DNA from: Chondrus crispus
Taxonomy: Eukaryota > Rhodophyta > Florideophyceae > Gigartinales > Gigartinaceae
Direction of reading: 5' to 3'
Length of the DNA: 64,000 nucleotides
Assembly: GCF_000350225.1 (NCBI RefSeq)
Contig: NW_005179083.1
Location: forward strand, 1 to 64,000
Shown here one piece after another: positions 32,730-42,884 of this stretch. The notes beneath the pieces are model-generated. The model did not search any database. It saw only the letters and a list, made by a program, of their open reading frames with translations, and was not told where the DNA came from. The first letter of the stretch is position 1. Every line of letters begins with the position of its first letter. The position numbers were made by a program, and so were the translations under genes.

Positions 32730-34495
32730 TTGTTTCTTTATTTTATTTTATTTTCCTCTTTTCTGTTTTGTTATTGTTCTGTTTTAGTTATTTTTATTTT
32801 TTGTGTTGTCAAGGAGACGACCCCGCACTGCGGGGGTCGATCAGAAGAACCTACAAGGACACTTCCGAAGGAAGCGAAGACAGGGGTAATCAGCGAGGAA
32901 GGGGAACGTCGACGACGCGGCGGGGTGGAGCGCGAAGAGCAAGGCTCGTACGGTGGTGATGAGATTCAGCAAGATCTTGTCACAGTTGCGAAATGGATTG
33001 AAACCCAAGGGATAATCTCAGGGGAGAGTAACGACATCTTACAATGTGGGAACGCAACCGACGGCAGCTTGCTAAATACTGCTGAGAGCCGTGAACCTGT
33101 TCCCGGCAATACGAACGAAGGAACTATGAGGGAAGACAACGTGGCTGTCGTGTGCACCGAATCGATGCCAGGTAATAATGACGTCGTCTGTATTGAACTG
33201 TACCAAGGGAATTTTCCTACAGTCTTTAATGAAGTCTCATCGAGAGTTATTCCAGCTTCGCATAGTCGTCGCGACCGGGGAAGGCCTATTCTACCAAGGG
33301 CGTCGAGCACTCCAAACATAGCCTTTATGAGGCACAAGTTGAGGGAACTGCAGCGTATGGGTTTAGATAAGTCCGTGAAACCCCCCTTCCCCGGGAAAAA
33401 CGACGGCACATTCTTTTGGGACGCGCATGGAGGACGGAGCCAGACTGGCGACCGGGTTACCGGCCAATCGAAGGAGAAGATGTGGAAAAGAGGCTGTTAA
33501 TGTGCTCGTGCACACGAGCGAGGCGAGTCGAGAGGAAGGGGATGATGCGACATGCGACAATGTCGTGGGGGAGATATTAGAAGCATGATGGAAATTGTCG
33601 CTTGCCCTGCTCATGGTCGGAACAAGGAAAGGGAGCAGAAAGAACGTACCTCGCAAGGATGAAGGAACGTGACACGATTCACGGGGAGAGTCCGAAGGAC
33701 GAATATTTGCCGTCGGGCGGGACCTCAAATGAGCCACTAGATACTCTAGAGGTGATTTGGGAAAATTCCACTCCGGGATACCTCCGAGTTCACCTCAACA
33801 TCACATCGTGAAGAAATACGAGCGCTGCACAGCCAAATTGGGACACAGGACATCATTTGGAATTTTTGTCAAAAATTGAGGAAAAGATATTGCTGATCGG
33901 ACGTGCGAGATGAGGGGATATTCGGACGACAAGTGCAAGTTTATGCCAATACCACCCCCCCGCCGCATTTCTTCCCACCGAGTACGCGAACTGCACGACC
34001 CGTGTTATTGTTGTTGCAGAAGAAAGAGTGAAGGTCGGGCTAGTTATTCTGGTGTGCGGACGGAACATGTCGTCGACGACGAAAACGCCGCGACCAAGAC
34101 TCGGAGCACACGGGAAGTCGTCTCGCAGATTGCGAACCGCGACCCACCGAGAGGATCACCATGTACGCCGCGCACCAGCAAATTTTGCCCAGGTGAGGCA
34201 ATTCGAACACGTCCAATCCTCTATCAGGAAGCATGAAAAGGACAACGGGGAACGTCGCACCTTCCAAAATACGCACGTTGAAATGACGACACCGATCAGA
34301 TGGGACGAGTCCTTGTGGACTCGACACCCGCATTCGCTGCGTCACAGCAGCCGCAAAGAAACATATATGTATTCCTCCTACACGCGATCGCCTGTAGAGT
34401 TCGGTATACACCGGTTTGACCCCAGACTGTACATTCAAAGGCAGGAAAGGGCAGGGCGTTATAGGGAAATTATTTATGATTTACCCACGGACTAA
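32730..34495 (+). pseudogene. Degenerate ORF cluster of unknown kind
   Basis: Three plus-strand frames follow one another: 256 codons at 32730-33500 (one frame), then 33602-33811 and 34028-34495 (another frame, separated by TGA codons). The composition looks protein-like: charged, with segments AFMRHKLRELQRMGLD and RFDPRLYIQRQERAGRYREI. The hydrophobic start of the first frame comes from a T-rich tract and is probably not a signal peptide. I recognise no domain. It may be an accessory ORF of copy 1's relatives or of another element. Confidence 0.4.
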
Positions 34496-35069
34496 TGAGA
34501 CGCACAAGACGGCCGTACGTCACTACAAGTGCGCCTGTCAGGGGGATCCTTGTGGTAAGCTTGACAAGTGTACCGAAGTGACGCGGGGTAGTTTGTGAAA
34601 ATCACATTGGAGCAACAATTATGATCGGGCAAACTCGCACCGAGCTCCTCGGGCGGCGACGCGCAAGTGCAAAGGTGTGCTCGATTTTTTTTGTAGGTTG
34701 TTCTTCCCCGATATTGGCCTCTGCGAGGTGTGGAAATTGAAACTTTCTGTTTTTTTCAAGAAGCAAGGAGTTTCTGGTCCGTGTTTGAACCAGGTCGAGG
34801 ATTGAAGTGGTGGAGGAAGAAGATCCAGGTACCGAGGGACCGAAGGAGTTGGTGTACGGCTACTACCTGAAAACTGAAGCACGAACTGAGAGGGAGCTAC
34901 GGAATCCTTCAATGGGAGAAGATGTTGAATGACGTTGTGTATATACGCACAGGGCATTAGACCAGGGACGGGTCGACACAGTTCACCGGTCTAGTGATTC
35001 ATGAGGAGTCAGGACCCCTGCTATGGAATTCGTTGGTGCTGTCAACACGGATGTAAATAGGCTGAGAAG
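34496..35069. other. Non-coding stretch, no gene recognised
   Basis: This lies between the degenerate ORF cluster and the purine-rich tail of U1. A 112-codon minus frame (34957-34619) has no recognisable content. Confidence 0.45.
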
Positions 35070-35330
35070 CAGCGGTGGTAGGTGGTCTTGATGAAGTTTT
35101 CGAGGATGCCGGATGTGCGAGAAAAGAGGAGGTAAGTGAGGAATTTGAAGAGGTAAAAAGGAAGAGACAAAAAGAGGAGGTAAACCACAAAAGAGGAGGA
35201 AAGGTAAAATTGGAAATGCAAAAGAGGAGGAAGTTGGTGAAAAGAAGGGTACGACCGCAGTGACGGTAAGCAGAGAAAAAAAGAGGAGGAAGTGGGAAAT
35301 AACAGGGGATTTGCAGGTGGGTTCTTTTTA
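35070..35330 (-). repeat. Purine-rich (AGAGGAGG) 3' tail of U1
   Basis: Repeated AAAGAGGAGG words on the plus strand correspond to the CCTCCTCTTTT tail that follows the U ORF on its own strand. The same kind of tail follows U2 at 22240-22450, including GTCACTGCGGTCG. Confidence 0.75.
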
Positions 35331-35436
35331 TCGCCCAAAGGTCGTACGATGAAGTCGCTAGTCGACTATGATGCGGGCAGGATGGGAAAAGAAGGACAAG
35401 TCGCAAGGAAGTGCTGCGGCCGCCGTCTCAACGTGA

Positions 35437-37368
35437 CTATGCCCCAAGGGATTTTCCCTTTGGAAGGGAGGTGACAAGCCGAGCTAGAACTCGCAAGTCG
35501 TCTAGGGACGCCCCCTGGAGAGCTTCTCCCTCCACACCATGAGCCATGAGAAGGCGATGGTAAACAGCGGCAGCAGAGGTATTTTCTTTGGGAATTGTGG
35601 ATGATGGAGGGACCGAGGTAGGGGCGAGGAGCGGACCCTCAGGTGAAGGGGAAGCCGGACGTGGGGTCGGATCCCTGGCCGACGGTGGTGCTTCCCGGAT
35701 TGAAATGGTTCCCGTCGAGCAGCTCGCAGGAGGAAGCTCGACGCGCGGAGGAGCCTGAGGGCGAGTCAAGCCCACGGGTGCCGTAAATGAAGGCAATGGC
35801 AAGGTTGGGGCGGGTGTGACGAGCTGTCCCTCGCGTGAAGGGGAAGCAGGAAGTGAGGTTGGATTCACGTCGGAGGAAGACACGACTCGAAGCGACAAGG
35901 TTTCCGCCGAGCTCGTGGGAGGAAGTACGGCGCACACAGGGGCCTCAGACGCAGATGGACGGACCGGTGCAGGGAGAGGGGAACTTGGGGCCGAAGGTCG
36001 AAAGCACATCTCAGGCTCTCGAGGATCCGCGTTCACAACAGTGACTGCGTTGGGGATTGGTGGTTGATTTCCGAAACGGCGGCTCATCTGGGCCTCCCAG
36101 GCAGAACAGAGGGAGGAGGACCAGGGGTTGATCCACACGAAGTCGCCGGCAGCTGGATGATTTCTACCAGGGGAAAAAGAGGGTCGCTGGCGTGAAAAGG
36201 ACCGAGACGAATTTTGTGGAGGAACGCAATCCCACGCTACGGTCTCAATCATTTCGAGGAGGGCGTGCACTTCACGGTCCACATCGGACCCGCCAAGGGG
36301 GACAGAAAAATCGAGGAGACGCATCTGTTCGCGGAGTTTCGAAGGGAGGTGCCACAGGCGCCAACAGTCGAAAACTTCCCACAGGAGGGTGGCGGCGACT
36401 TTCACGCACCACTCCGTGAGAAACACAGTCCACAGCCCGTGCTGCGGATTGCGTAAATGACTGCCGTAATATGTCAGGATGGGTCCTAACTCAGCCCAGA
36501 AACCCTGACATACCTCGTATGGACTCCACCAGGACGGGGTTCGTTGGTATCGATTGGTGTAGTGCTGTCTGGAAATTTCACGGGCCTCAATCATCTGGTA
36601 CGCCACGAAGTACCCAGTGTCGGATCGGACCCGACGTTCAAAGCGTACAGTATTTTGGAAAAAGGAAATACCTCCGCGCTTCGTATGGCGAAAGTTTGTG
36701 GGAAGAGTGGCTTGGGTCCAAAACATGGCGTCGGTCGTGACGGTGCGTCGGTTGCGCCACAGTCGGTCCGCGTCGGACACGGGGTCACCGTAGGTGCAGT
36801 CGATGAGGTTGTCGAGGTAGAGTCGTTCCCCCTCCGTACGACATTGCCAAGTGTCGCAGTGGTAACATGAAGGTATGAGGGCATCGGCCATAGGAATCTC
36901 GATCCGAGTGAGCACAGCGTCCATGAAGCGCAGGGATAAGGAAGAGCGACCGCGCGGGGAGGAGTGACGTAGGATGGAGTTGGGTATAGCGATGCGGGCG
37001 CGCCAGTCAAAGGTGTGAATGGCCTGCAAAGGGAGGTTACCGGGCAACATGCCGGCATCATCGGCGAAATTATTTTTGATGCCGTCGAGGTCGCGGACGC
37101 CCACAGAGGAGAACCATTGAGCAGAAGCAAACAGGGCTGCGTTATCACGCATGGTTTTGTTCTGCAGCTCTTTGAGCGAATGATGACGGCGGGCTACCCA
37201 AGACAAATGGTAGCCCGGATGGAAGGCCGGCTCGGTAGGGTTGGTAACAGGGGGTACACGGGGTATAGAAGGAAGACCCCGGGGCACTTCGGACTTGCGA
37301 GGAAAGCCCACACCCAGACGTCTACTGGTGGCACTATCATCCGAGTGTTCCGACGAAGAAGGAAGCAT
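35437..37368 (-). CDS. U-family gag-like ORF, intact copy (U1), 643 aa
   Basis: An uninterrupted frame runs from the ATG at 37368 to TAG at 35437. Residues 1-330 are globular-looking and Trp/Tyr/Arg-rich (YHLSWVARRHHSLKE, AIHTFDWRARIAI, WAELGPILTYYG). Residues about 420-590 are a Pro/Ser/Ala tail with two imperfect copies of about 60 residues (TLSLRVVSS... and TISIREAPPS...). The end is a conserved helix (MAHGVEGEALQGAS, DDLRVLARL). There is no zinc knuckle, protease, polymerase or integrase. The shape (globular part, disordered tail, conserved end) resembles a structural Gag or coat protein, but this is inference. The second copy, U2, shows that it is repetitive. Its upstream DNA is cut by LTR E at 37494. 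Confidence 0.7.
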   Translation of the reverse strand: MLPSSSEHSDDSATSRRLGVGFPRKSEVPRGLPSIPRVPPVTNPTEPAFHPGYHLSWVARRHHSLKELQNKTMRDNAALFASAQWFSSVGVRDLDGIKNNFADDAGMLPGNLPLQAIHTFDWRARIAIPNSILRHSSPRGRSSLSLRFMDAVLTRIEIPMADALIPSCYHCDTWQCRTEGERLYLDNLIDCTYGDPVSDADRLWRNRRTVTTDAMFWTQATLPTNFRHTKRGGISFFQNTVRFERRVRSDTGYFVAYQMIEAREISRQHYTNRYQRTPSWWSPYEVCQGFWAELGPILTYYGSHLRNPQHGLWTVFLTEWCVKVAATLLWEVFDCWRLWHLPSKLREQMRLLDFSVPLGGSDVDREVHALLEMIETVAWDCVPPQNSSRSFSRQRPSFSPGRNHPAAGDFVWINPWSSSLCSAWEAQMSRRFGNQPPIPNAVTVVNADPREPEMCFRPSAPSSPLPAPVRPSASEAPVCAVLPPTSSAETLSLRVVSSSDVNPTSLPASPSREGQLVTPAPTLPLPSFTAPVGLTRPQAPPRVELPPASCSTGTISIREAPPSARDPTPRPASPSPEGPLLAPTSVPPSSTIPKENTSAAAVYHRLLMAHGVEGEALQGASLDDLRVLARLVTSLPKGKSLGA

Positions 37369-37493
37369 GGTATTTTCGTCTTACCCTTGCTAGAACGCCG
37401 CGCAGAGTGATTGACGATTGGGAAACAAGGTCAGCAGCGGCAGGAGATTATACGATGGCTGGGCGTTGCGCAAGGGCGCTCAGAAGGGGGATA
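37369..37493 (-). other. Upstream flank of U1, cut by LTR E
   Basis: There are only 125 bases between the U1 start and LTR E. The purine run AGAAGGGGGATA directly before the LTR looks like a polypurine tract of the Gypsy family, which suggests that LTR E is a 3' LTR whose own element is gone. Confidence 0.4.
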
Positions 37494-38537
37494 TGTAGTG
37501 CAATACGCACCTGAAAAAGGGGGTGAAAAGAAAGGAAAATATTTGGATATGAAAAGTAGTCCGGGTTGGGACACACACGTGTGAATAATTGCATAGTTTT
37601 AATTTTTAATTATTTTATTTTATTTAGTTAATTAGTTGGCATTAATTTGCTGACACTAGATTAGATCTAGGATCTAGCGCCGCGAGCTACTGTGGTGGCT
37701 CCGGCGGGGCGATATATACCTTAGCCCTCTGACGACCAAGTCAGTAAAGGTAACCCGAGTTGCCGGAGTTGAATGTCGCCTTGGTCGAAGTACGTCTCTA
37801 CCAAGACGCTCCCTTTTACCTAAGCCTACGTCATCCTCTATCGCTCGGGGGTTCCCTTTTCTTTTTCCTTTATTTCCCTATCCTTTTCTATCTCTACCTC
37901 TATTTTTCCCTTAACTGTGTTGATTCCACTGGAGTGGGTTACGACCGATCCGGTGTAGGTGTTTTAGCCATCGGGCAACACGTTGTGTAGCGCTGCTACT
38001 GTTTCAATTTCCGTCGGAAGGCTGTTGCAACGACGCCTCCGTCGAAGGTCTTACTGTATAAAACAGAGTTGGTACCACCTACCGCGATCGCGATCGCGCT
38101 GGCGAGGGTGTTTTTAGCCATCGGGCAACACGTCGGTAGTAGCGCTGCTACACGGTTACGATCCCGTCGGGTAGTGCTGAACAAGCCCCCGTCCAAGACC
38201 TTGAATTACACACAAGGTGCGGAAGACGCTCGTCGAGCATTGGCCTTACAACCCAGCGAACCGCGGTTACATCCTCGTAGACAAGCCCAACCCGCACTCG
38301 ACGAGCGCTCAAGTCTTCACAAGTCTCTACCGCCATCATCCTCCCGGGCCAGGCATCTTTCCTTAACCCCCCTGTCGGAGTTGAGCTACCGTAGGCCGCA
38401 AGCCCACACAAGGGGAAAGGGAGTCTCGAACGCTCCGTAGCGCGTGCCATCGGCAGTGGTTGTTGCTGTTGTTGTTTTTCTTCTTTTTGTTTGACCGTCG
38501 GACTGTGTTCGCGGCCTGCCAGGCACATTGCACTACA
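37494..38537 (+). mobile_element. Gypsy LTR E, orphan
   Basis: It starts TGTAGTGCAATACG and ends TTGCACTACA. Its first half differs from LTR D by many substitutions (for example TACCTAAGCCTACG against TACCACAGATTACG) while the second half is nearly the same. The flanks GGATA and GAGGG do not match, so it is not a simple solo LTR and not the 3' LTR made together with LTR D. Confidence 0.9.
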
Positions 38538-38928
38538 GAGGGGCGCGCGGGCGAGAAGACGAATGCCGTTCGCGTTCGCGCCTCGCCCCGATGGTGAGAG
38601 GCGAGAGCGAAGAAAAAGACGAACGGTGCACGCACGGCGCCCCCGCCACCGATGGCGGGCGTCGCGCGAAGAAGAATAAGTACGTCCACGCGTCCGCCCC
38701 TCGCCCCGATGGCGGGGGGCACGCGCGAGGAAGAAAACGTACGTCCACGCGTCCGCGCCCTCGCCCCGATGGCCAGGGGCGCGCGCGGACAAGAAGCCGG
38801 AGCGCGAGGAGCGTCGGAAAAAGTCTTCGGGGAGCGCCGCGGGCCGAGCTTGCGAGGCCCAGGCGCTGACACGCGCACCGCAGCGCGGTGTGGGCGCGCC
38901 GCGCCGTCGACACGGTGGCGAGGGCCGG
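38538..38928. repeat. GC-rich imperfect tandem repeats, about 60 bp
   Basis: Repeated words CTCGCCCCGATGG..., AAGAA(A/T)A..., CGTCCACGCGTCCGC recur about every 60-70 bases. All six frames stay open over long distances only because of the composition. I see no credible gene. Confidence 0.7.
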
Positions 38929-39047
38929 CAAGGATAAGGATCGTCGTTGCGCGTCGTCGCGCGCCGCGCCCTAGCCACGGTGGCGAGGGCCGACAAAGAT
39001 AAGGATCGTCGTCGCGCGTCGTCGCGCGCTGCGCCCTAGCCACGGAC
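38929..39047. repeat. 66-bp tandem repeat, about two copies
   Basis: A unit starting CAA(G/A)GATAAGGATCGTCGT begins at 38929 and 38995. Both include TCGTCGCGCG and GCCCTAGCCACGG. Confidence 0.85.
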
Positions 39048-39290
39048 GGCGAGGGGCATCGAGAAGAACGCGGGCTGCGCGGCCTGCCCTCGCCCCTAGA
39101 TGGCGAGAGGCATCGAGAAGAACGCGAGCTGCGTGGCCTGCCCTCGCCCGCAGACGGCGAGAGGCATCGAGAAGAACGCGCGCTGCCCGGCCTGCCATCG
39201 TCCCCGGATGGCGAGAGGCATCGAGAAGAACACGCGCTGCGCGGCCTGCCCTCGCCCCCGACGGCGAGAGGCACCATGGAGAACAACCGG
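39048..39290. repeat. 54-bp satellite, four and a half copies
   Basis: Units start at GGCGAG(A/G)GGCATCGAGAAG at 39048, 39102, 39156, 39210 and 39263. The 54-bp period equals 18 codons, so all frames repeat: the plus strand gives ARGIEKN..C..AC..R units, and the minus strand gives Ser/Arg-rich units. Copies differ by a few bases each. Confidence 0.9.
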
Positions 39291-39701
39291 CGCACGCCGA
39301 GCCCCGGCATGCCGGACGGTCCGTACTGTCACAAGTCCTGTCGCGCCGGCCCGCTTTGAAGATCGAGGACACCAATGACGACAGGCCCCCTGTCCTGGAG
39401 TCCACGACGGACCTCGTCCCTTATCTCCGGGAACGAGCCGTGAGCAGCCACGAATGAGGAGCTCACCGCGGACGCCTACGCCGCTCTCGGGCCACGACAC
39501 ACGGCGAGGGATCATCAGCGGAGCGTCGCCCGACCCTCCCGCGGCTCGAAGGAAGGCGGGAGAGGGGGCGCGCAAGCGCACGCGTCAGCACGAGGACAAT
39601 TGCGTTTACTGTGGCAAGAGGCCAAGACAGTCCTTACCTTACCTCTGTCTCTCGTACCGACGGAGGCCGGCGGCCGCGTAGTGGGCTAGCCATCCGAGCG
39701 G
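39291..39701. other. GC-rich spacer downstream of U3
   Basis: No convincing frame was found. It separates the 54-bp satellite from the 3' end of the long ORF on the minus strand. Confidence 0.45.
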
Positions 39702-42182
39702 TTAGCGGTTAGCGTCATTCGGGGTCACGCGGGACCCCGATTCGTAGTGATGCGGAGGACAGTACCCCGGATACAGAGGGGCTTCGACGTCCACCTCCGT
39801 GAGGCTGGGCATCGCGAGGCGGACGTCCTGGGCGTCGACGCGCGCCGTCTCGTCGCGAAGATCGTAACCCCGAGACGAAGGAGGGTCGGTCCCGTAGTTC
39901 GCATACGCGTCGCGGACTACGGGCGCGATCGGACCGCGAAGAAAAGCACTCCCCGCTGGCGAGGGCATTGACCGGGACGCACGAACACTATCGCGCTTGC
40001 GCCGGTAGCGCTCACGGTCGTGCCGCACGCGTTCGTATGCCGCCCGCAGGGACGAAAACTCTTGATGTAACCGCTGTAGTTCCGCCGTCCGCGCCTCCAA
40101 GTCGTGACGAAGGCCCCGCGCCTCGTCGCTCCGAGCCAGAAACGAGGCCCCTAGGGTGCTGGTAACCCCACCCACGGTCCACGAACGATGAATGGCCGCA
40201 CCCAGAGCTCGCGTTAATTCGGGAATGGCTGCCAACTCCTCCTGGGGGAGTACGAGGGAGCGCACGACGCGCGCATGCGCAGGTTCTTGCCTCACTAAGT
40301 CAAGAGGCGGGACAGGGAGTAAGACTTGCGTGGGCGTGACGCCCTCCGGGGACCCGTGAGTATTGGAAAAGGGGGTCACGGAAAAAGGATTCGGGACGGA
40401 GCCAACGAGATCCGGGCCCACGGCATCGAGGTCCTTGTAGCGCTTTCGTCGGCCACGTCGGCTTTCGGAACCGACGCCTCCCCTCTTCCCCGTATTCCCG
40501 ACGACCGGGGGGATTGGGGAGGAGCGCGCTACAAAAGCATCACCGGTCGGTTCGTACGAGAGGTAGGAGCTCCGTGTCCCCGTGGTGTAGTCTAGCCACG
40601 TCCGATGGTGACGCGCGCTGACTTCCCCGGCGCGAGACATGAGGGCAACCGCGTGACCAAACGTCCACGGGACATGACCCGAGCCGTGCTCTGAAGGGTG
40701 ACAGGCCACCTCGGGAAGAGTGGAAGCGACCCGCCCCACGAACGTGATGACCGGGCCCGGCCGGAGAAACACCCGCGCGTGCGCATGCACCTCAGCCATA
40801 AAGCCGCAGCACACGGACCACGCCCACTCGCGTCGGTAATTGTACGCGAGCCGCGAGTGGGCTGGGTGCTGCCGATCCGCGCAGGCATAACCGAAATGTT
40901 TCAACACGGGAGGCAGTAGCGGATGTATGCCCAAAGAGGGAAAAGCGTCCACTACGTCGACGGGGAGCGAGGGGAAATCCTCGGACGACAATCCGGACGC
41001 AAAAGACGCCGAACGAACGACACGGCCGTCAGTCTCATCCCTCCCTCGATACGCAGCCCAATCGTAATGCGCGAATCCCACTCCATGAAGGCGCATAAGG
41101 GAACAGGACGATTTCTGCGGAGCGACCAACGGCTGTGTGTATGCGAACGGGCGAGGGGAGACGTACAGCGCTGACACTTCGGGTAGTAAGAATCGTCGCG
41201 GATCGAACTGCCCCGGACCGGCCAGGTACGAACCCATCCGGTCCACGTACGTCACCTCGGCGACACTGTACGCAAACGAACGATCGCCGGGCAGCTCGTT
41301 GGGAAACTGGTATCGGGAACCGCCGCCCTCCTCCATCAGCCGATTCAAGAACGCGGAAGCCTCCTCGGCGCCACCAGTCTCGTAGACCTTCAGGACACGG
41401 GCTAAGTCCGGTCGAAGCCACGCCCACGCCACCACCTCCTCTATAGCCACCCCCGAGCGACCCTGACGCCGCCACGTGTACTGGAGGTCGCTGACGGGAA
41501 GCAGCGCTAGGTCTACCGATGGCGACCCCAACTACTGGGTCGTGGACTCGCCCTCCCCCTTTCCCACGTCGGCAACAGCTGTTGCCCTAGGGTAGGGCAT
41601 GGCCGACCGTGCTGGGGACCGGCGAGTCGGACGAGCGGTGCCCTCCGAACCTAGGACCGCTGGCACTGGCGCAGCAGCCGTGTCGCGCGCAATCGCGCCC
41701 GCTGTAGCAGGACGTACAGCACCACCAGCGGACGACGCTTTGGTAGGCCGAAAAGACAAGACGGGTCTCCCGGAATCTGAGGCCGGGGCCACGAGCTCGA
41801 CAGAGACAGTAGACGACCGGCTCCTCGTCATTTGAAAAGGCGGGCGTGTCGTAGTCTCTGCGACGCTCTCGGTACCGCCGGACGCCACGACGGTCGACGG
41901 CGACCCCGCCAATACCACAGGAGCAGAGGTCGCGGCCGGAGGTCCGGGCACGGCCGCCGCGACGACAAGCGGCGGCAACGGCAACGGCGGCGGAGATGGG
42001 CCCGGAGTTGGGTCGCCCATGTCTATGCCAGGGGACGCGGAGAGTCGAGCGAAGAGGAAGGTGCTGGACGAGCAAATGGGAGCGGCAGGGAAGCGAACAA
42101 GTGGAAACCGGCGAGCCACACGGGCAAGGCCAGAGCAGCGGCACGGGGAGTGAAGGGGGCACAGGTCAGCACGGAGGGACAC
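39702..42182 (-). CDS. Long gag-like ORF of an unclassified element (U3), with one in-frame TAG
   Basis: On the minus strand a frame runs from ATG 42182 (or the more likely ATG at 42020, MGDPTPGPSPP) to TAG at 41534-41532. It continues without change of frame for another 609 codons to TAA at 39702. The first part is Pro/Ala/Ser-rich and disordered. The second has a globular, Trp/Tyr/His-rich region (QYTWRRQGRSG, GFAHYDWAAYRGRD, WAWSVCCGFMAEVH), a basic stretch (RRGRRKRYK), a coiled coil (DLEARTAELQRLHQEFSSL, then RERYRRKRD) and a variable tail. No protease, polymerase, integrase or zinc knuckle is seen. The build resembles U1 without clear sequence match. Probably an element's structural protein; the TAG may be read through or be a mutation. 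Confidence 0.6.
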
Positions 42183-42284
42183 GAGCGAGTGTGACCACCG
42201 TTGGGACAGGACAGGCGGAAGAGAAGGAACAAGATCTACAAGCCCAGGAGTGAACGCGGACGTTCACTCTTGAGAGGGCGGTGA

Positions 42285-42884
42285 TGTGGTATAACCCCAA
42301 ACGGAAATTCGGAAATTAGATTAGGATTAGATCAGCGACAGTAAGGCACGAGCCTTACAGCTACGCGCGCACACACGTGTTCCCCACGTGTACGGGACGC
42401 GTACTACACGTGGACTGTCAGCCCCGACGGCTGACAGCGTTACAGTGTCGGTCGACCGGCACTACTGTAGAGTTATGATAGACTACAATGTACATTAAAT
42501 ATGAGCGGACCGCCGGCGGTGGAGGACGACAAGCACAGACTTGTCAAGGATCCTCCACCTTGGTCCACCCGCTTACTTTTAGGTACTTCCGTCCGTCTTA
42601 CCTAGGAGTCGCACCGCGCGCGGGTTGAGGACGCGCGTAGCACGCCCACGAGCCGGCTCCGCCTCCGCCCGTCGGTACTGGATCGTCACCCAGTACCGCT
42701 CCGGGGCGTCGAGGCGTAGAACCGCTCACGCCTGCGCGCGTCCTCCCCGATCCCGCTCTACCACCGCTACCTGGAGCCCGTACTCGGTACCGTGGGTGGG
42801 CCGTGCTTCTATCTTCCCGCCGATCGGGGTCTTTCCGAACTGTCAGTACTCACCCCCCTCGTCGTTGCGGGTGATTATACTACA
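42285..42884 (+). mobile_element. Copia-type LTR, orphan
   Basis: It starts TGTGGTATAACC and ends ATTATACTACA, and is collinear with the LTRs at 19304 and 20335 through shared segments (CTGTCAGCCCCGACGGCTGACAG-like hairpin, GACGACAAGCACAGACTTG, CGGTACTGGATCGTCACCC). It is 600 bp, about 80 bp shorter than 20335-21015. Flanks GGTGA and AAACT do not match. It points away from U3, so it is not obviously the U3 promoter LTR. Confidence 0.8.

Noticed and set aside
37494..38537. LTR E as the 3' LTR of Gypsy copy 1
   Set aside because: Its first half differs clearly from LTR D, the flanks do not match, and unrelated DNA of about 5 kb lies between.
38363..39310. 315-codon Arg/Ser-rich minus-strand frame
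   Set aside because: It consists of the GC-rich satellites plus the end of LTR E. The open frame is an effect of composition and an 18-codon repeat period.
42285..42884. Copia-type LTR as the 5' LTR of the U3 ORF
   Set aside because: By comparison with the Copia remnant at 19304-21015 the LTR points away from U3, and no element end is seen on the other side of U3.
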